Origin: CAIWHR01 sp963846855
GTDB taxonomy: Bacteria > Pseudomonadota > Gammaproteobacteria > Burkholderiales > Casimicrobiaceae
Direction: 5' to 3'
NCBI GenBank assembly: GCA_963846855.1
Contig: CAWJXK010000007.1
Span: 124,001 to 188,000 of the forward strand
Length of the DNA stretch: 64,000 nt
The translations under genes were made by a program, and so were the position numbers. The notes below the pieces were generated by a model, which worked only from the letters and a program-made list of their open reading frames with translations, was not told the origin of the DNA and made no database searches. Shown in pieces: positions 35,610-44,566 of this stretch. Positions within the stretch are counted from its first letter, which is position 1; each line of letters opens with the position of its first letter.

Positions 35610-36843
35610 TCACGGCGCCGCGCCGGCGTTGCAGCCCGCGGGCGCGCTGCAGGCGATCCGCGCGCTTGGCGCGCTGCGTTCGAATCCGCGCACGATGCCG
35701 CTCTACGATGCGTCGCTCGCGTGGACGGCGGGGCTCTTGCTCGCGATCGGCCTCGTGATGGTCTATTCGGCGTCGATCGCGATGGCCGAGGCATCGCCTT
35801 ACACCGGCGCCCGCGCGTGGTACTTCCTCGCGCGGCACGCGGCGTTCCTCGGCATCGGTCTCGTGGCGGCGGTGCTCGCGTTCCAGGTGCCGCTCAAGGT
35901 GCTGCAGAAGCTCGCGCCGCTCGTGTTCATCGTTTGCGCCCTCATGCTGATCCTGGTGCTTGTTCCCGGCATCGGCAGGTCGGTCAACGGCAGCCGGCGC
36001 TGGCTGTCGCTCTTCGTCATCAACCTGCAGCCGTCCGAATTCACGAAGCTCGCCGTCGTGCTGTACGCGGCGAGCTATTCGGTGCGCAAGGCCGCGTTCC
36101 TGCACGCGCAGCAGCCGATGCGGCAGACGCTCGTCAAGGGATTCCTGCCGTTGTTCGGCGTCATGGTCGCGACCGGCGGACTCCTGCTGCTCGAGCCCGA
36201 TTTCGGCGCCTTCGTCGTGATCGTCGCGATCGCGTTCGGGATCCTCTTTCTCGGCGGACTCGACTGGAGGCTCTTCCTCGGCCTGCTGCTGCTGCTGCCG
36301 ATGGGCCTCTCCGCGATACTGGTCGCGGCGCCGTACCGGCTGCAGCGGCTCACCGCGTTCCTCGATCCCTGGTCCGATCCGTTCGGCAAGGGCTACCAGC
36401 TCTCGCACGCGCTGATCGCGTTCGGCCGCGGCGAATGGTTCGGTGTCGGCTTGGGCTCCAGCGTCGAGAAGCTCCTGTACCTGCCCGAGGCGCACACGGA
36501 CTTTCTGCTGGCCGTCATTGCGGAAGAGCTCGGATTCGTCGGCGTCGCGGTCGTCATCGGGCTCTTCGTGTGGCTGCTGGTTCGCGCCTACGCGATCAGC
36601 CGCCAGGCGGCGCGCCTCGAGCGCCCGTTCTCGGCGCTGGTCGCGCAGGGCATCGGCGTGTGGATCGGCGTGCAGACGTTCATCAACATCGGCGTGAACA
36701 TGGGCGTGCTGCCGACAAAGGGGCTCACGCTGCCGCTGCTGTCGTTCGGCGGATCGGGGATCGTCACCAATGCCGTGGCGATCGCGATTCTGCTCCGTGT
36801 CGATTACGAGAATAGACGGCTCCTCAGGGGCTTCGCGGAATGA
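35602..36843 (+). CDS. ftsW: septal peptidoglycan polymerase FtsW
   Basis: A 413-residue SEDS-family glycosyltransferase that polymerises lipid II at the septum with FtsI. A 30-residue cytoplasmic N-terminus is followed by ten helices. Signatures are VMVYSASIAMAE, NGSRRWLSLFVINLQPSEFT (the SEDS catalytic region after helix 3), GYQLSHALIAFGRGEWFGVG, LPEAHTDFLLAVIAEELGF, and LPLLSFGGSGIVTNAVAIAI. The order ftsW-murG after murD is standard. The ATG at 35602 overlaps murD by 8 nt. The 3' end overlaps murG (ATGA). Confidence 0.96.
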   Translation: MRSHGAAPALQPAGALQAIRALGALRSNPRTMPLYDASLAWTAGLLLAIGLVMVYSASIAMAEASPYTGARAWYFLARHAAFLGIGLVAAVLAFQVPLKVLQKLAPLVFIVCALMLILVLVPGIGRSVNGSRRWLSLFVINLQPSEFTKLAVVLYAASYSVRKAAFLHAQQPMRQTLVKGFLPLFGVMVATGGLLLLEPDFGAFVVIVAIAFGILFLGGLDWRLFLGLLLLLPMGLSAILVAAPYRLQRLTAFLDPWSDPFGKGYQLSHALIAFGRGEWFGVGLGSSVEKLLYLPEAHTDFLLAVIAEELGFVGVAVVIGLFVWLLVRAYAISRQAARLERPFSALVAQGIGVWIGVQTFINIGVNMGVLPTKGLTLPLLSFGGSGIVTNAVAIAILLRVDYENRRLLRGFAE

Positions 36844-37925
36844 CCGGGACGGTGATGATCACGACCGGCGGAACGGGCGGGCATGTCTTTCCGGGCCTTG
36901 CGGTCGCGGAAAAGCTCATCGCGCGCGGCGCGCGCGTGTTCTGGCTGGGGACGCGTGACGGCATCGAGGCGCGGCTCGTCCCGCAGCACGGCGTCGACTT
37001 CGAGGGCATCGCGTTCGGCGGCGTGCGCGGCAAGGGATTGGCGAAGCTCGTCCTCGGGCCATTCTCGCTGCTCCGCGCGTGCTGGCAAAGCCGCGCGGTC
37101 ATTCGCCGGCGCGCGCCGGATGTCGTGCTCGGCTTCGGCGGTTTCGCGTCGTTTCCCGGCGCGCTGATGGGGGTTGCCGCAGGCAAGCCGCTCGCGCTGC
37201 ATGAATCGAATGCGGTGGCGGGTCTCGCCAACCGCGTGCTCGCGTACGGCGCCGACCGGATCCTGCTGGGCTTCTCCGGCGCGATGCACGGACGCCACGC
37301 GGCGAAGGCCGAATGGGTCGGCAATCCGCTGCGCGATGCCATCGACCGCCTGCCCGCACCCGAGATTCGCTTCGCCGGCCGCAGCGGACCGCTGCAGCTC
37401 CTGGTCGTCGGCGGCAGCCTCGGCGCGGCAGCGTTGAATGCGGCCGTGCCAGCCGCGCTCGCGCTGATTCCCGCGGAGGAGCGCCCGCAGGTGGTGCATC
37501 AGGCGGGCGAGAAGCACATCGACGCGCTGCGCGCCGCCTATCGCCTCGCTGGCGTCAGCGCCGAATGCATCGCTTTCATCGACGACATGGCCGCGCGCTA
37601 CGCGGGCGCCGACGTCGTCCTGTCGCGCGGCGGCGCGATCACCGTCGCCGAGCTTGCGGCCGCGGGTGTCGGCTCGATCATCGTGCCGCTGCCCGGCGCG
37701 ATCGCGGACGAGCAGACCGCCAATGCGAACGTCCTCGTCGCCGCGAAGGCTTCCCTCCTGCTTCCGCAGGCGGAGCTGACGCCGCAAACCCTGGCAACGC
37801 GCCTGCGATCGCTGTCACGCGCGCAACTGCTCGCGATGGCCGTCGCCGCGCGCCGGGCCGCGCGCACGGGCGCTGCCGACCGCGTCGCCGACATCTGCAT
37901 CGCGCTCGAGGAGCGCGGGCGATGA
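36840..37925 (+). CDS. murG: UDP-GlcNAc:lipid I N-acetylglucosaminyltransferase MurG
   Basis: A 361-residue GT28 glycosyltransferase that makes lipid II at the inner membrane's cytoplasmic face. MITTGGTGGHVFPGLAVAEK (residues 6-25) is the GGTGGH acceptor-side loop. GGFASFPGALMG and HESNAVAGLANRVLA follow. The UDP-GlcNAc side has VVGGSLGAAALNAAVPA and VLSRGGAITVAELAAAGVGS, with SRGGA in place of the usual CRxGA, then VPLPGAIADEQTANANVLV. The changes at the CRxGA and PH positions are unusual but keep the key small and acidic residues. The ATG overlaps ftsW by 4 nt. Confidence 0.95.
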   Translation: MTGTVMITTGGTGGHVFPGLAVAEKLIARGARVFWLGTRDGIEARLVPQHGVDFEGIAFGGVRGKGLAKLVLGPFSLLRACWQSRAVIRRRAPDVVLGFGGFASFPGALMGVAAGKPLALHESNAVAGLANRVLAYGADRILLGFSGAMHGRHAAKAEWVGNPLRDAIDRLPAPEIRFAGRSGPLQLLVVGGSLGAAALNAAVPAALALIPAEERPQVVHQAGEKHIDALRAAYRLAGVSAECIAFIDDMAARYAGADVVLSRGGAITVAELAAAGVGSIIVPLPGAIADEQTANANVLVAAKASLLLPQAELTPQTLATRLRSLSRAQLLAMAVAARRAARTGAADRVADICIALEERGR

Positions 37926-39307
37926 AGCACAAGGTGAAGCGGATCCATTTCGTCGGCATCGGCGGCGCCGGGATGAGCGGCATCGCCGAGGTGCTCGCGA
38001 CGCAGGGATATTCCGTCTCCGGATCGGATCTTGCCGAGAGCGCCGTGACCCGCAGACTCGCGGGCCTCGGCATCACGATCTCGATCGGACATGCCGCCGC
38101 CAACGTCGCCGGCGCCGACGTCGTCGTCGTGTCGACCGCCGTCGCGCCCGACAATCCCGAGGTCGCCGCGGCGCGCGCACGTCGCGTGCCGGTCGTCCCG
38201 CGCGCGCTGATGCTGGCCGAGCTGATGCGACTGAAGACCGCGATCGCGGTGGCCGGCAGCCACGGCAAGACGACGACAACAAGCCTCATCGCCTCGGTGC
38301 TGGCCGAAGGCGGGCTCGACCCCACGTTCGTGATCGGCGGCCGGCTGCTCTCCGCGGGCGCCAATGCGCGGCTCGGCCGCGGCGATTTCCTCGTCGCCGA
38401 GGCCGACGAGTCCGACGCGTCGTTCCTCTACCTGTCGCCTGCGCTCGCCGTGATCACCAACATCGACGCCGATCACATGGAGAGCTACGACCACGACTTC
38501 GAGAAGCTGAAGCGCGCGTTCGTGGACTTCGCGCAGCGGCTGCCTTTCTACGGCGTCGCCGTGCTGTGCTTCGACGACGCCAACGTTCGCGACATCGCGC
38601 CGGCGATCACCAAGGCCATCGTCACCTACGGCCTCGACGAGGGCGTGCAGCTTCGCGCGACCGACGTCGTGAACGTCGCCGGGCGGATGCGCTTCGTCGC
38701 CCGCGCCGCCGTCGCGCCCGATCTCGCGGTCGAGCTCAACCTTCCGGGCGTGCACAACGTGCGCAACGCGCTCGCCGCGATCGCGATCGGCCGCGAGTTG
38801 GGCGTCGACGATGCGGCGATCGCGCGCGCTCTCGCCGAATTCCGCGGCGTAGGCCGCCGCTTCCAGCGCTATGGCGAGGTGAAGCTCGCCAAAGGAGGCA
38901 GCTACACGCTGATCGACGACTACGGCCACCATCCCGTGGAAATGGCCGCGACCGTCGACGCGGTGCGCGGCAGCTTTCCCGGCCGGCGCGTCGTGCTTGC
39001 GTTCCAGCCGCACCGGTTCACGCGCACGCGCGATCTGTTCGAGGACTTCGTCAAGATGCTCTCGAGCGTCGACGCGCTCGTCCTCACCGAGGTCTACCCC
39101 GCGGGCGAGGCGCCCATCGTGGCCGCCGACGGACGGGCGCTCGTGCGCGGCGTGCGCATTGCCGGCGGCGTGGAGCCGGTGTTCGTCGAGACCGTCGCCG
39201 ACGTGCCGGCGGCGTTGCGCGCGCTCGTGCGCGATGGTGACGTCGTGATCACCATGGGCGCGGGATCGATCGGCCAGGTACCGGCGCTGCTGACGGTGGC
39301 CGAATGA
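37922..39307 (+). CDS. murC: UDP-MurNAc:L-alanine ligase MurC
   Basis: A 461-residue Mur ligase that adds the first L-Ala. It opens with IHFVGIGGAGMSGIAEVLA, then AVAGSHGKTTTTSLIASV (ATP loop 112-118), AEADESDASFLYLSP, NIDADHMESYDHDFEKL, and RRFQRYGEV...LIDDYGHHPVEMAAT, the last being characteristic of MurC. AFQPHRFTRTRDLFEDF follows. The length is typical. The start ATG at 37922 overlaps murG by 4 nt. The stop overlaps the murB ATG (ATGATGATGA run). Confidence 0.97.
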   Translation: MKHKVKRIHFVGIGGAGMSGIAEVLATQGYSVSGSDLAESAVTRRLAGLGITISIGHAAANVAGADVVVVSTAVAPDNPEVAAARARRVPVVPRALMLAELMRLKTAIAVAGSHGKTTTTSLIASVLAEGGLDPTFVIGGRLLSAGANARLGRGDFLVAEADESDASFLYLSPALAVITNIDADHMESYDHDFEKLKRAFVDFAQRLPFYGVAVLCFDDANVRDIAPAITKAIVTYGLDEGVQLRATDVVNVAGRMRFVARAAVAPDLAVELNLPGVHNVRNALAAIAIGRELGVDDAAIARALAEFRGVGRRFQRYGEVKLAKGGSYTLIDDYGHHPVEMAATVDAVRGSFPGRRVVLAFQPHRFTRTRDLFEDFVKMLSSVDALVLTEVYPAGEAPIVAADGRALVRGVRIAGGVEPVFVETVADVPAALRALVRDGDVVITMGAGSIGQVPALLTVAE

Positions 39308-40221
39308 TGATGACCGAGCCCCGCACGTTCTCGGCGCTGCGCGGAACGCTCGCGCACGACGTGTCGCTGGCACGCTACACGAGCTGGCGCTGCGGCGGAC
39401 ACGCGGAGCGTCTGTACACGCCGGCCGATCGCCAGGATCTCGGCGCGTTCGTTGGCCAGCTCGATCCGCACGAACCGCTCACCGTGATCGGGCTCGGCAG
39501 CAACCTGCTCGTGCGCGATGGTGGTGTCCGGGGCACGGTCGTCGTCGTGCATGCTGCGCTCAATGTGCTGAACCTTGCCGACGGACAGATCTACGCGGAA
39601 GCCGGGGTCGCGAGCCCCAAGGTCGCGCGGTTTGCCGCGACGCATGGGTTTGCCGACGCGGAGTTTCTGGCCGGCATCCCGGGAACGATCGGCGGCGCGC
39701 TCGCCATGAACGCCGGCTGCTACGGCGGCGAGACGTGGCACTACGTGCGTGCCGTCGAGGTGCTGACACGCGCCGGCATCTTCGAGCGGCGCGAGCCGTC
39801 GGTGTACACGATCGGCTACCGCTCGGTGCGGCGCAGCGACGGAACGGCGCCCGACGGCATCTTCACGGCGGCGTGGCTCGAATTCCGCGCGGGCGACGCG
39901 GCGGAAGCGCGCGCGCGCATCACCCAATATCTGCAGCGGCGCATCGCGACGCAGCCGCTCGATCTGCCCAATGCGGGCAGCGTGTTCCGCAATCCGGAAG
40001 GGGACCACGCGGCGCGCCTGATCGAAAGCTGCGGCCTCAAGGGTTACGCGATCGGGGGGGCGCGCGTCTCGGAAAAGCACGCGAACTTCATCGTCAATCC
40101 GGGCGGCAAGGCGAGTGCCGCCGACATCGAGGCGATCATCGCGCACGTTCGCGCCACAGTGCGGCAGCGCACCGGCATTGCCCTCGAAACCGAGGTCCGC
40201 GTGATCGGCGACACAGCATGA
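39304..40221 (+). CDS. murB: UDP-N-acetylenolpyruvoylglucosamine reductase MurB
   Basis: A 305-residue FAD enzyme that reduces UDP-GlcNAc-enolpyruvate to UDP-MurNAc with NADPH. TSWRCGGHAERLYTP is the N-terminal FAD region. LTVIGLGSNLLVRDGGVRGT and EFLAGIPGTIGGALAMNAGC are FAD-binding loops. IGYRSVRRSD and NAGSVFRNPEGDHAARLIES mark the substrate domain, with the catalytic Ser in GSVFRNP. ARVSEKHANFIVNPGGKA ends it. The region lacks the tyrosine loop of type I enzymes, so it is a shorter form. The first of three tandem ATGs is used, overlapping murC. Confidence 0.96.
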   Translation: MMMTEPRTFSALRGTLAHDVSLARYTSWRCGGHAERLYTPADRQDLGAFVGQLDPHEPLTVIGLGSNLLVRDGGVRGTVVVVHAALNVLNLADGQIYAEAGVASPKVARFAATHGFADAEFLAGIPGTIGGALAMNAGCYGGETWHYVRAVEVLTRAGIFERREPSVYTIGYRSVRRSDGTAPDGIFTAAWLEFRAGDAAEARARITQYLQRRIATQPLDLPNAGSVFRNPEGDHAARLIESCGLKGYAIGGARVSEKHANFIVNPGGKASAADIEAIIAHVRATVRQRTGIALETEVRVIGDTA

Positions 40222-41135
40222 GCGAATTCGGAAAAGTCGCAGTGCTGATGGGCGGCCCGTCGGCGGAGCGCGAGGTGTCGCTGATGTCCGGCAACGCCGT
40301 GCTTGGAGCGCTGCGCGAGAAGGGTGTCGAAGCGCACGCGTTCGACCCGGCCGAGCGCGACCTGTGGGAGCTGAAGCGCGAGGGCTTCGCCCGCGTGTTC
40401 ATCGCGCTGCATGGCCGCTTCGGTGAGGACGGCACGGTGCAAGGCGCGCTGGAAACGCTGAAGATCCCTTACACCGGCAGCGGCGTGATGGCATCGGCGC
40501 TGGCGATGGACAAGTGGCGGACGAAGCTCATCTGGGAAGCGCGCGGGATCCCGACGCCGCACTACCGGATGGTCACCGCGAAGACCGACTGGATGCAGGT
40601 GGTCGCCGAGCTCGGACTGCCGCTCATCGTGAAGCCGGTGCGGGAAGGCTCGACGATCGGGCTGACCAAGGTCGCCGGCGTCGATCACGGCGAGCTTGGG
40701 CAGGCCTACCTCGAAGCGGCGAAGCACGACGACCTCGTGCTGGTCGAGGAATTCGTCGTCGGCACCGAGCTGACCGCGTCGATCGTCAACGGCGTGGCGC
40801 TGCCGCTCATCCGGATCGAGGCGCCGCAGGGCAACTACGACTACCACGCCAAGTACTTCTCCAACGAGACCAAGTATTTCTGCCCCTGCGGCCTGCCGGA
40901 CGCGAAGGAAAGGGAGCTGCGCGCGGCCTCGCTCGCCGCGTTCGACATCGTCGGCTGCAGCGGCTGGGGTCGGCTCGACCTCATCCTCCGAGCCGATGGA
41001 ACTTACCAGTTCCTCGAAGTGAACACCTCGCCGGGAATGACCGGCCATTCGCTGGTGCCGATGGCCGCAAAGGCCGCGGGTATCGGATTTCCCGAGCTGT
41101 GCGTCGAAATCCTGCGGAGCGCGCATGTGGGATGA
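40218..41135 (+). CDS. ddl: D-alanine-D-alanine ligase
   Basis: A 305-residue ATP-grasp ligase making D-Ala-D-Ala for MurF. It starts VAVLMGGPSAEREVSLMSGN (residues 7-26), with ALHGRFGEDGTVQGALETL, IPYTGSGVMASALAMDKWRT, PLIVKPVREGSTIGLTKVAG, VEEFVVGTELTASIVNG, and GRLDLILRADGTYQFLEVNT with the following SPGMTGHSLVP. This is a DdlB-type enzyme, as usual in dcw clusters. The ATG overlaps the murB stop by 4 nt. Its 3' end overlaps ftsQ by 11 nt. Confidence 0.96.
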   Translation: MSEFGKVAVLMGGPSAEREVSLMSGNAVLGALREKGVEAHAFDPAERDLWELKREGFARVFIALHGRFGEDGTVQGALETLKIPYTGSGVMASALAMDKWRTKLIWEARGIPTPHYRMVTAKTDWMQVVAELGLPLIVKPVREGSTIGLTKVAGVDHGELGQAYLEAAKHDDLVLVEEFVVGTELTASIVNGVALPLIRIEAPQGNYDYHAKYFSNETKYFCPCGLPDAKERELRAASLAAFDIVGCSGWGRLDLILRADGTYQFLEVNTSPGMTGHSLVPMAAKAAGIGFPELCVEILRSAHVG

Positions 41136-41868
41136 CACCAAACAGCTGAACGCCGTCGCCGCCGGCCTCGCGCTGATCGCGATCGCCCTGCTGACGTGGG
41201 GCGCCTTGGCGTGGATCGCTCGGCAACCAATCTTCGCGCTGCGCGAGGTTGTCGTCACGACGCCGCTCACGCGGGCAAATCCCGCGCATGTCGAGGCGGT
41301 GATCCGCGACGAGCTCGCGGGAACACTGCTGACGCTGGACCTCGCGCGGTCCCGCGCGGCGCTCGCGCGCGTGCCTTGGGTGCGCTCGGTGGCGCTGCGC
41401 CGCCAGGCGCCGGCGCGGCTCGAGATCGCGATCGAGGAGCACGTGCCGATCGCGCGCTGGAACGACGCCGGGCTCGTCAACGCGCAGGGCGAGGTTTTCG
41501 TCGCCGATTACGACGGCGAGCTGCCGCAGTTCGACGCGCCCGAAGGCCGCTCGGCGGACGTGGCGGCGCGCTTTCGCGAATGGAGCGACGCGCTTTCGCC
41601 GCTGGCGCTCGCCGTGCAGCAGGTCGCGCTGTCGGCGCGCGGCGGATGGCACCTGCGCGTCACCGGAGGCGGGACGCCGCTCGCGATCGAGCTCGGGCGC
41701 GACGAGCCTTCCGAGCGCCTCGCGCGCTTCGTGGCGGCCTACCGAACAACGGTCGGCGCGCTCACGCGGGCGGGAACGCGCGTCGACCGGGTCGACCTGC
41801 GCTACCGGAACGGGTTTGCGGCGCGGGTGCCGGGACTTCCCGAGCTTCCCGCGCGGAAGACGGGATGA
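41125..41868 (+). CDS. ftsQ: cell division protein FtsQ
   Basis: A 247-residue bitopic division protein that recruits FtsB-FtsL to the septum. A short cytoplasmic N-terminus (MWDDTKQ) is followed by one helix (LNAVAAGLALIAIALLTWGA). A POTRA domain (FALREVVVTTPLTRANPAHV, then LLTLDLARSRAALARVPWVR) comes next, and the beta domain has RLEIAIEEHVPIARWNDAGL, then VDLRYRNGFAARVPG near the end. The topology and position between ddl and ftsA identify it, since sequence similarity in the family is modest. The ATG is inside ddl. Confidence 0.92.
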   Translation: MWDDTKQLNAVAAGLALIAIALLTWGALAWIARQPIFALREVVVTTPLTRANPAHVEAVIRDELAGTLLTLDLARSRAALARVPWVRSVALRRQAPARLEIAIEEHVPIARWNDAGLVNAQGEVFVADYDGELPQFDAPEGRSADVAARFREWSDALSPLALAVQQVALSARGGWHLRVTGGGTPLAIELGRDEPSERLARFVAAYRTTVGALTRAGTRVDRVDLRYRNGFAARVPGLPELPARKTG

Positions 41869-41915
41869 GCGGCGCGATGACGACGCGAGCCATGCAATGC
41901 GGCAACGGAAAGTGA
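41865..41915 (+). other. 17-codon mini-frame between ftsQ and ftsA
   Basis: ATG at 41865 overlaps the ftsQ stop (ATGA) and reads MSGAMTTRAMQCGNGK, ending with a TGA 4 nt before the ftsA ATG. The frame could let ribosomes pass from ftsQ to ftsA, or it may be chance. It has three Met codons and no family. I would not call it a gene without translation evidence. Confidence 0.25.
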
Positions 41916-41919
41916 GCGG

Positions 41920-43152
41920 ATGGTGAAAGACGCCAAGAACGTGATCGTCGGCCTCGACATCGGGACGTCGAAGATCGTCGCGATCGTCGCCGAGGTCACG
42001 CCCGGCGACGGGCTCAACATCATCGGGCTCGGCACGCAGCCCTCGCGCGGCCTGCGCCGCGGCGTCGTCGTCAACATCGAGGCGACGATGGCGTCGATCC
42101 AGCGCGTGCTGGAGGAAGCAGAGCTGATGGCCGACTGCCGGATCACCGAGGTCTACACCGGCGTCGCCGGCAGCCACATCAGAAGCCTCAACTCCAGCGG
42201 GATGGTCGCGATCAAGGAGAAGGAGGTCACGCAGGCGGACATCGACCGCGTCGTCGAGACGGCGAAGGCGATCGCGATCCCGAACGACCAGCAGATCCTG
42301 CACATCATCCCGCAGGAATTCATCATCGACGGCCAGGAGGACGTGCGCGAGCCGCTCGGCATGAGCGGCGTGCGGCTCGAGGTGAAGGTGCACATCGTCA
42401 CCGGAGCGGTGTCCGCGGTCGAGAACATCGTGAAGTGCGTGCGTCGTTGCGGCCTCGAGGTGAAGGACGTGATCCTGCAGCCGCTCGCCTCCGCGATCGC
42501 CGTGCTGAACGACGACGAGAAGGAGCTGGGCGTGTGCCTCATCGACATCGGCGGCGGCACCACCGACCTCGCGGTGTTCGCGAACGGCGCGATCCGGCAC
42601 ACGTCGGTGATCCCCATCGCCGGCGACCAGGTCACCAACGACATCGCGATGACGCTGCGCACGCCGACCAAGGAAGCCGAGGAGCTGAAGCTGCGGCACG
42701 GCTGCGCGCTGCGCCAGCTCGCCGGCGCCAACGACATCATCGAGGTGCCCGGCGTCGGCGACCGGCCGCCGCGCACGCTGTCGCGGCAGACGCTGGCCGA
42801 AGTGATCGAGCCGCGCATCGAGGAGCTCTACACGCTGGTGCAGGCGGAGCTGCGCCGATCGGGATTCGAGGAGCTTCTGTCCTCCGGAATCGTGCTGACC
42901 GGCGGCACCGCGCTGCTCGGCGGCATGACCGAGCTCGGCGAGGAGGTCTTTCATCTGCCGGTGCGCATCGGCATCCCCGCCTACGGGGGCGGCCTCGCCG
43001 ACGTCGTGCGCAGCCCGCGCTACGCGACCGCGGTGGGGCTCCTGATCGAGGGCCGCAATCAATATTTGCGCGATCGCGACTCGCGCGCCCAGTCGACCGG
43101 GCTGGGCGGGGTCGCCACGCGCATGAAGCAATGGTTCAAAGCGAATTTCTAG
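41920..43152 (+). CDS. ftsA: cell division protein FtsA
   Basis: A 410-residue actin-like ATPase that tethers FtsZ to the membrane. NVIVGLDIGTSKIVAIVAEV (phosphate-1) is followed by the 1C domain (IEATMASIQRVLEEAELMAD). GVCLIDIGGGTTDLAVFANG (phosphate-2) and GIVLTGGTALLGGMTELGEE (adenosine) come later. The C-terminal amphipathic helix MKQWFKANF is the membrane-targeting sequence. All are FtsA hallmarks, and length is typical. It starts at an ATG 51 nt after ftsQ. ftsZ follows after 108 nt. Confidence 0.97.
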   Translation: MVKDAKNVIVGLDIGTSKIVAIVAEVTPGDGLNIIGLGTQPSRGLRRGVVVNIEATMASIQRVLEEAELMADCRITEVYTGVAGSHIRSLNSSGMVAIKEKEVTQADIDRVVETAKAIAIPNDQQILHIIPQEFIIDGQEDVREPLGMSGVRLEVKVHIVTGAVSAVENIVKCVRRCGLEVKDVILQPLASAIAVLNDDEKELGVCLIDIGGGTTDLAVFANGAIRHTSVIPIAGDQVTNDIAMTLRTPTKEAEELKLRHGCALRQLAGANDIIEVPGVGDRPPRTLSRQTLAEVIEPRIEELYTLVQAELRRSGFEELLSSGIVLTGGTALLGGMTELGEEVFHLPVRIGIPAYGGGLADVVRSPRYATAVGLLIEGRNQYLRDRDSRAQSTGLGGVATRMKQWFKANF

Positions 43153-43260
43153 GGACAAGCGATGAAAAGCGACGAGTGAGCGACTGTTTCGACATCGAGA
43201 CGTATCTGACGCGACATCTGAAATCGGCATCCGAATCACGACAGGAGAAAGGAACTCATC

Positions 43261-44439
43261 ATGTTCGAAATCATCGACCAGACCCCGCAGGAAGGGGCAA
43301 TCATCAAGGTCATCGGCGTCGGCGGCTGCGGCGGCAACGCAGTGGAGCACATGATCGGCCGCGGCCTGTCGGGCGTGGAGTTCATCTCCGCGAACACCGA
43401 TGCGCAGGCGCTACGCCGTTCCACGGCACGCGTGCAATTGCAGCTCGGCAGCTCGCTCACGCGCGGCCTTGGCGCGGGGGCGAAGCCCGAGATCGGGCGC
43501 GACGCGGCCAACGAGGATCGCGACCGCATCGCCGAGCTGATCGACGGCGCCGACATGCTCTTCATCACGGCGGGCATGGGCGGCGGCACCGGGACCGGCG
43601 CGGCGCCCGTTATCGCGGACATCGCGAAGAGCCTCAACATCCTGACTGTCGCGGTCGTCACGCGGCCGTTCGGATTCGAAGGCAAGCGGCAGAAGGTCGC
43701 GCAGATGGGGATCGACGAGCTCGGCAAGAGAGTCGACTCGCTGATCATCATCCCCAACGACAAGCTGATGGAGGTGCTGGGCGAAGATGTTTCGGTGCTG
43801 GACGCCTACGCGGCCGCCAACGATGTGCTGCACGGCGCGGTGTCGGGGATCGCCGAGGTGATCAACAACCCGGGCCTCGTCAACGTCGACTTCGCCGACG
43901 TGCGCACCGTCATGGGCGAAGTCGGGATGGCGATGATGGGATCGGCGACCCACGCCGGCATCGATCGCGCGCGGCTCGCCGCCGAGGCGGCGGTGAGAAG
44001 CCCGCTGCTCGAGGACGTCAACCTTCTCGGCGCGCGCGGCGTGCTGGTCAACATCACCGCGTCCGCCGCGTTGCGGATGAAGGAGTATCACGAGGTGATG
44101 AACACCATCAAGGAATTCACCGCGGAGGACGCGATGGTGATCGTCGGCACGGTGATCGACGACGCGATGGACGACCGGCTGCGCGTGACGATGGTCGCGA
44201 CGGGGCTCGGCGGGGCGAACGCCAAACAGCAGCGCGCGCCGAACATTGCGTTGGTGGAGAACGCCGTCGCGCTCCAGCGCACGGGGACCGACAACGTTGC
44301 GATGACCGGCGGGGCACCGAATTACGACGATCTCGACCAGCCTGCGGTCGTGCGGCGCGGCCGTACGCCGGCGGCCCGAACGGCCCCGGCGATCGACGCG
44401 GCGGAGATCCCGGCGTTCCTGCGAAAACAGGCGGACTGA
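43261..44439 (+). CDS. ftsZ: cell division GTPase FtsZ
   Basis: A 392-residue tubulin homologue forming the Z-ring. The GTP site includes IKVIGVGGCGGNAVEHM, AGMGGGTGTGAAPVIADIAK (tubulin signature, 107-113) and the T7 loop NVDFADVRTVM. The globular domain runs to about residue 320. A short variable linker follows, and the C-terminal peptide EIPAFLRKQAD is the FtsA/ZipA/MinC binding tip. The ATG at 43261 has AGGAGAAAGG 8-10 nt upstream. It is the last division gene of the cluster. Confidence 0.98.
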   Translation: MFEIIDQTPQEGAIIKVIGVGGCGGNAVEHMIGRGLSGVEFISANTDAQALRRSTARVQLQLGSSLTRGLGAGAKPEIGRDAANEDRDRIAELIDGADMLFITAGMGGGTGTGAAPVIADIAKSLNILTVAVVTRPFGFEGKRQKVAQMGIDELGKRVDSLIIIPNDKLMEVLGEDVSVLDAYAAANDVLHGAVSGIAEVINNPGLVNVDFADVRTVMGEVGMAMMGSATHAGIDRARLAAEAAVRSPLLEDVNLLGARGVLVNITASAALRMKEYHEVMNTIKEFTAEDAMVIVGTVIDDAMDDRLRVTMVATGLGGANAKQQRAPNIALVENAVALQRTGTDNVAMTGGAPNYDDLDQPAVVRRGRTPAARTAPAIDAAEIPAFLRKQAD

Positions 44440-44566
44440 GGCGGGATTGGCAGAGCAGGGCGCGCGTGCTGCAACGCGGCAGCGGCGCCGCCTTGGCCAG
44501 CCACGCTGTGGTATTATTGACACTTAAGCCCTTGAGGCGACACGGAAAAGAACCGCGGTGCACAGG

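Noticed and set aside
44440..44566. lpxC promoter (TTGGCC with TATTAT or TATTGA)
   Set aside because: Spacing is 13 or 16 bp with poor matches; not strong enough to list.
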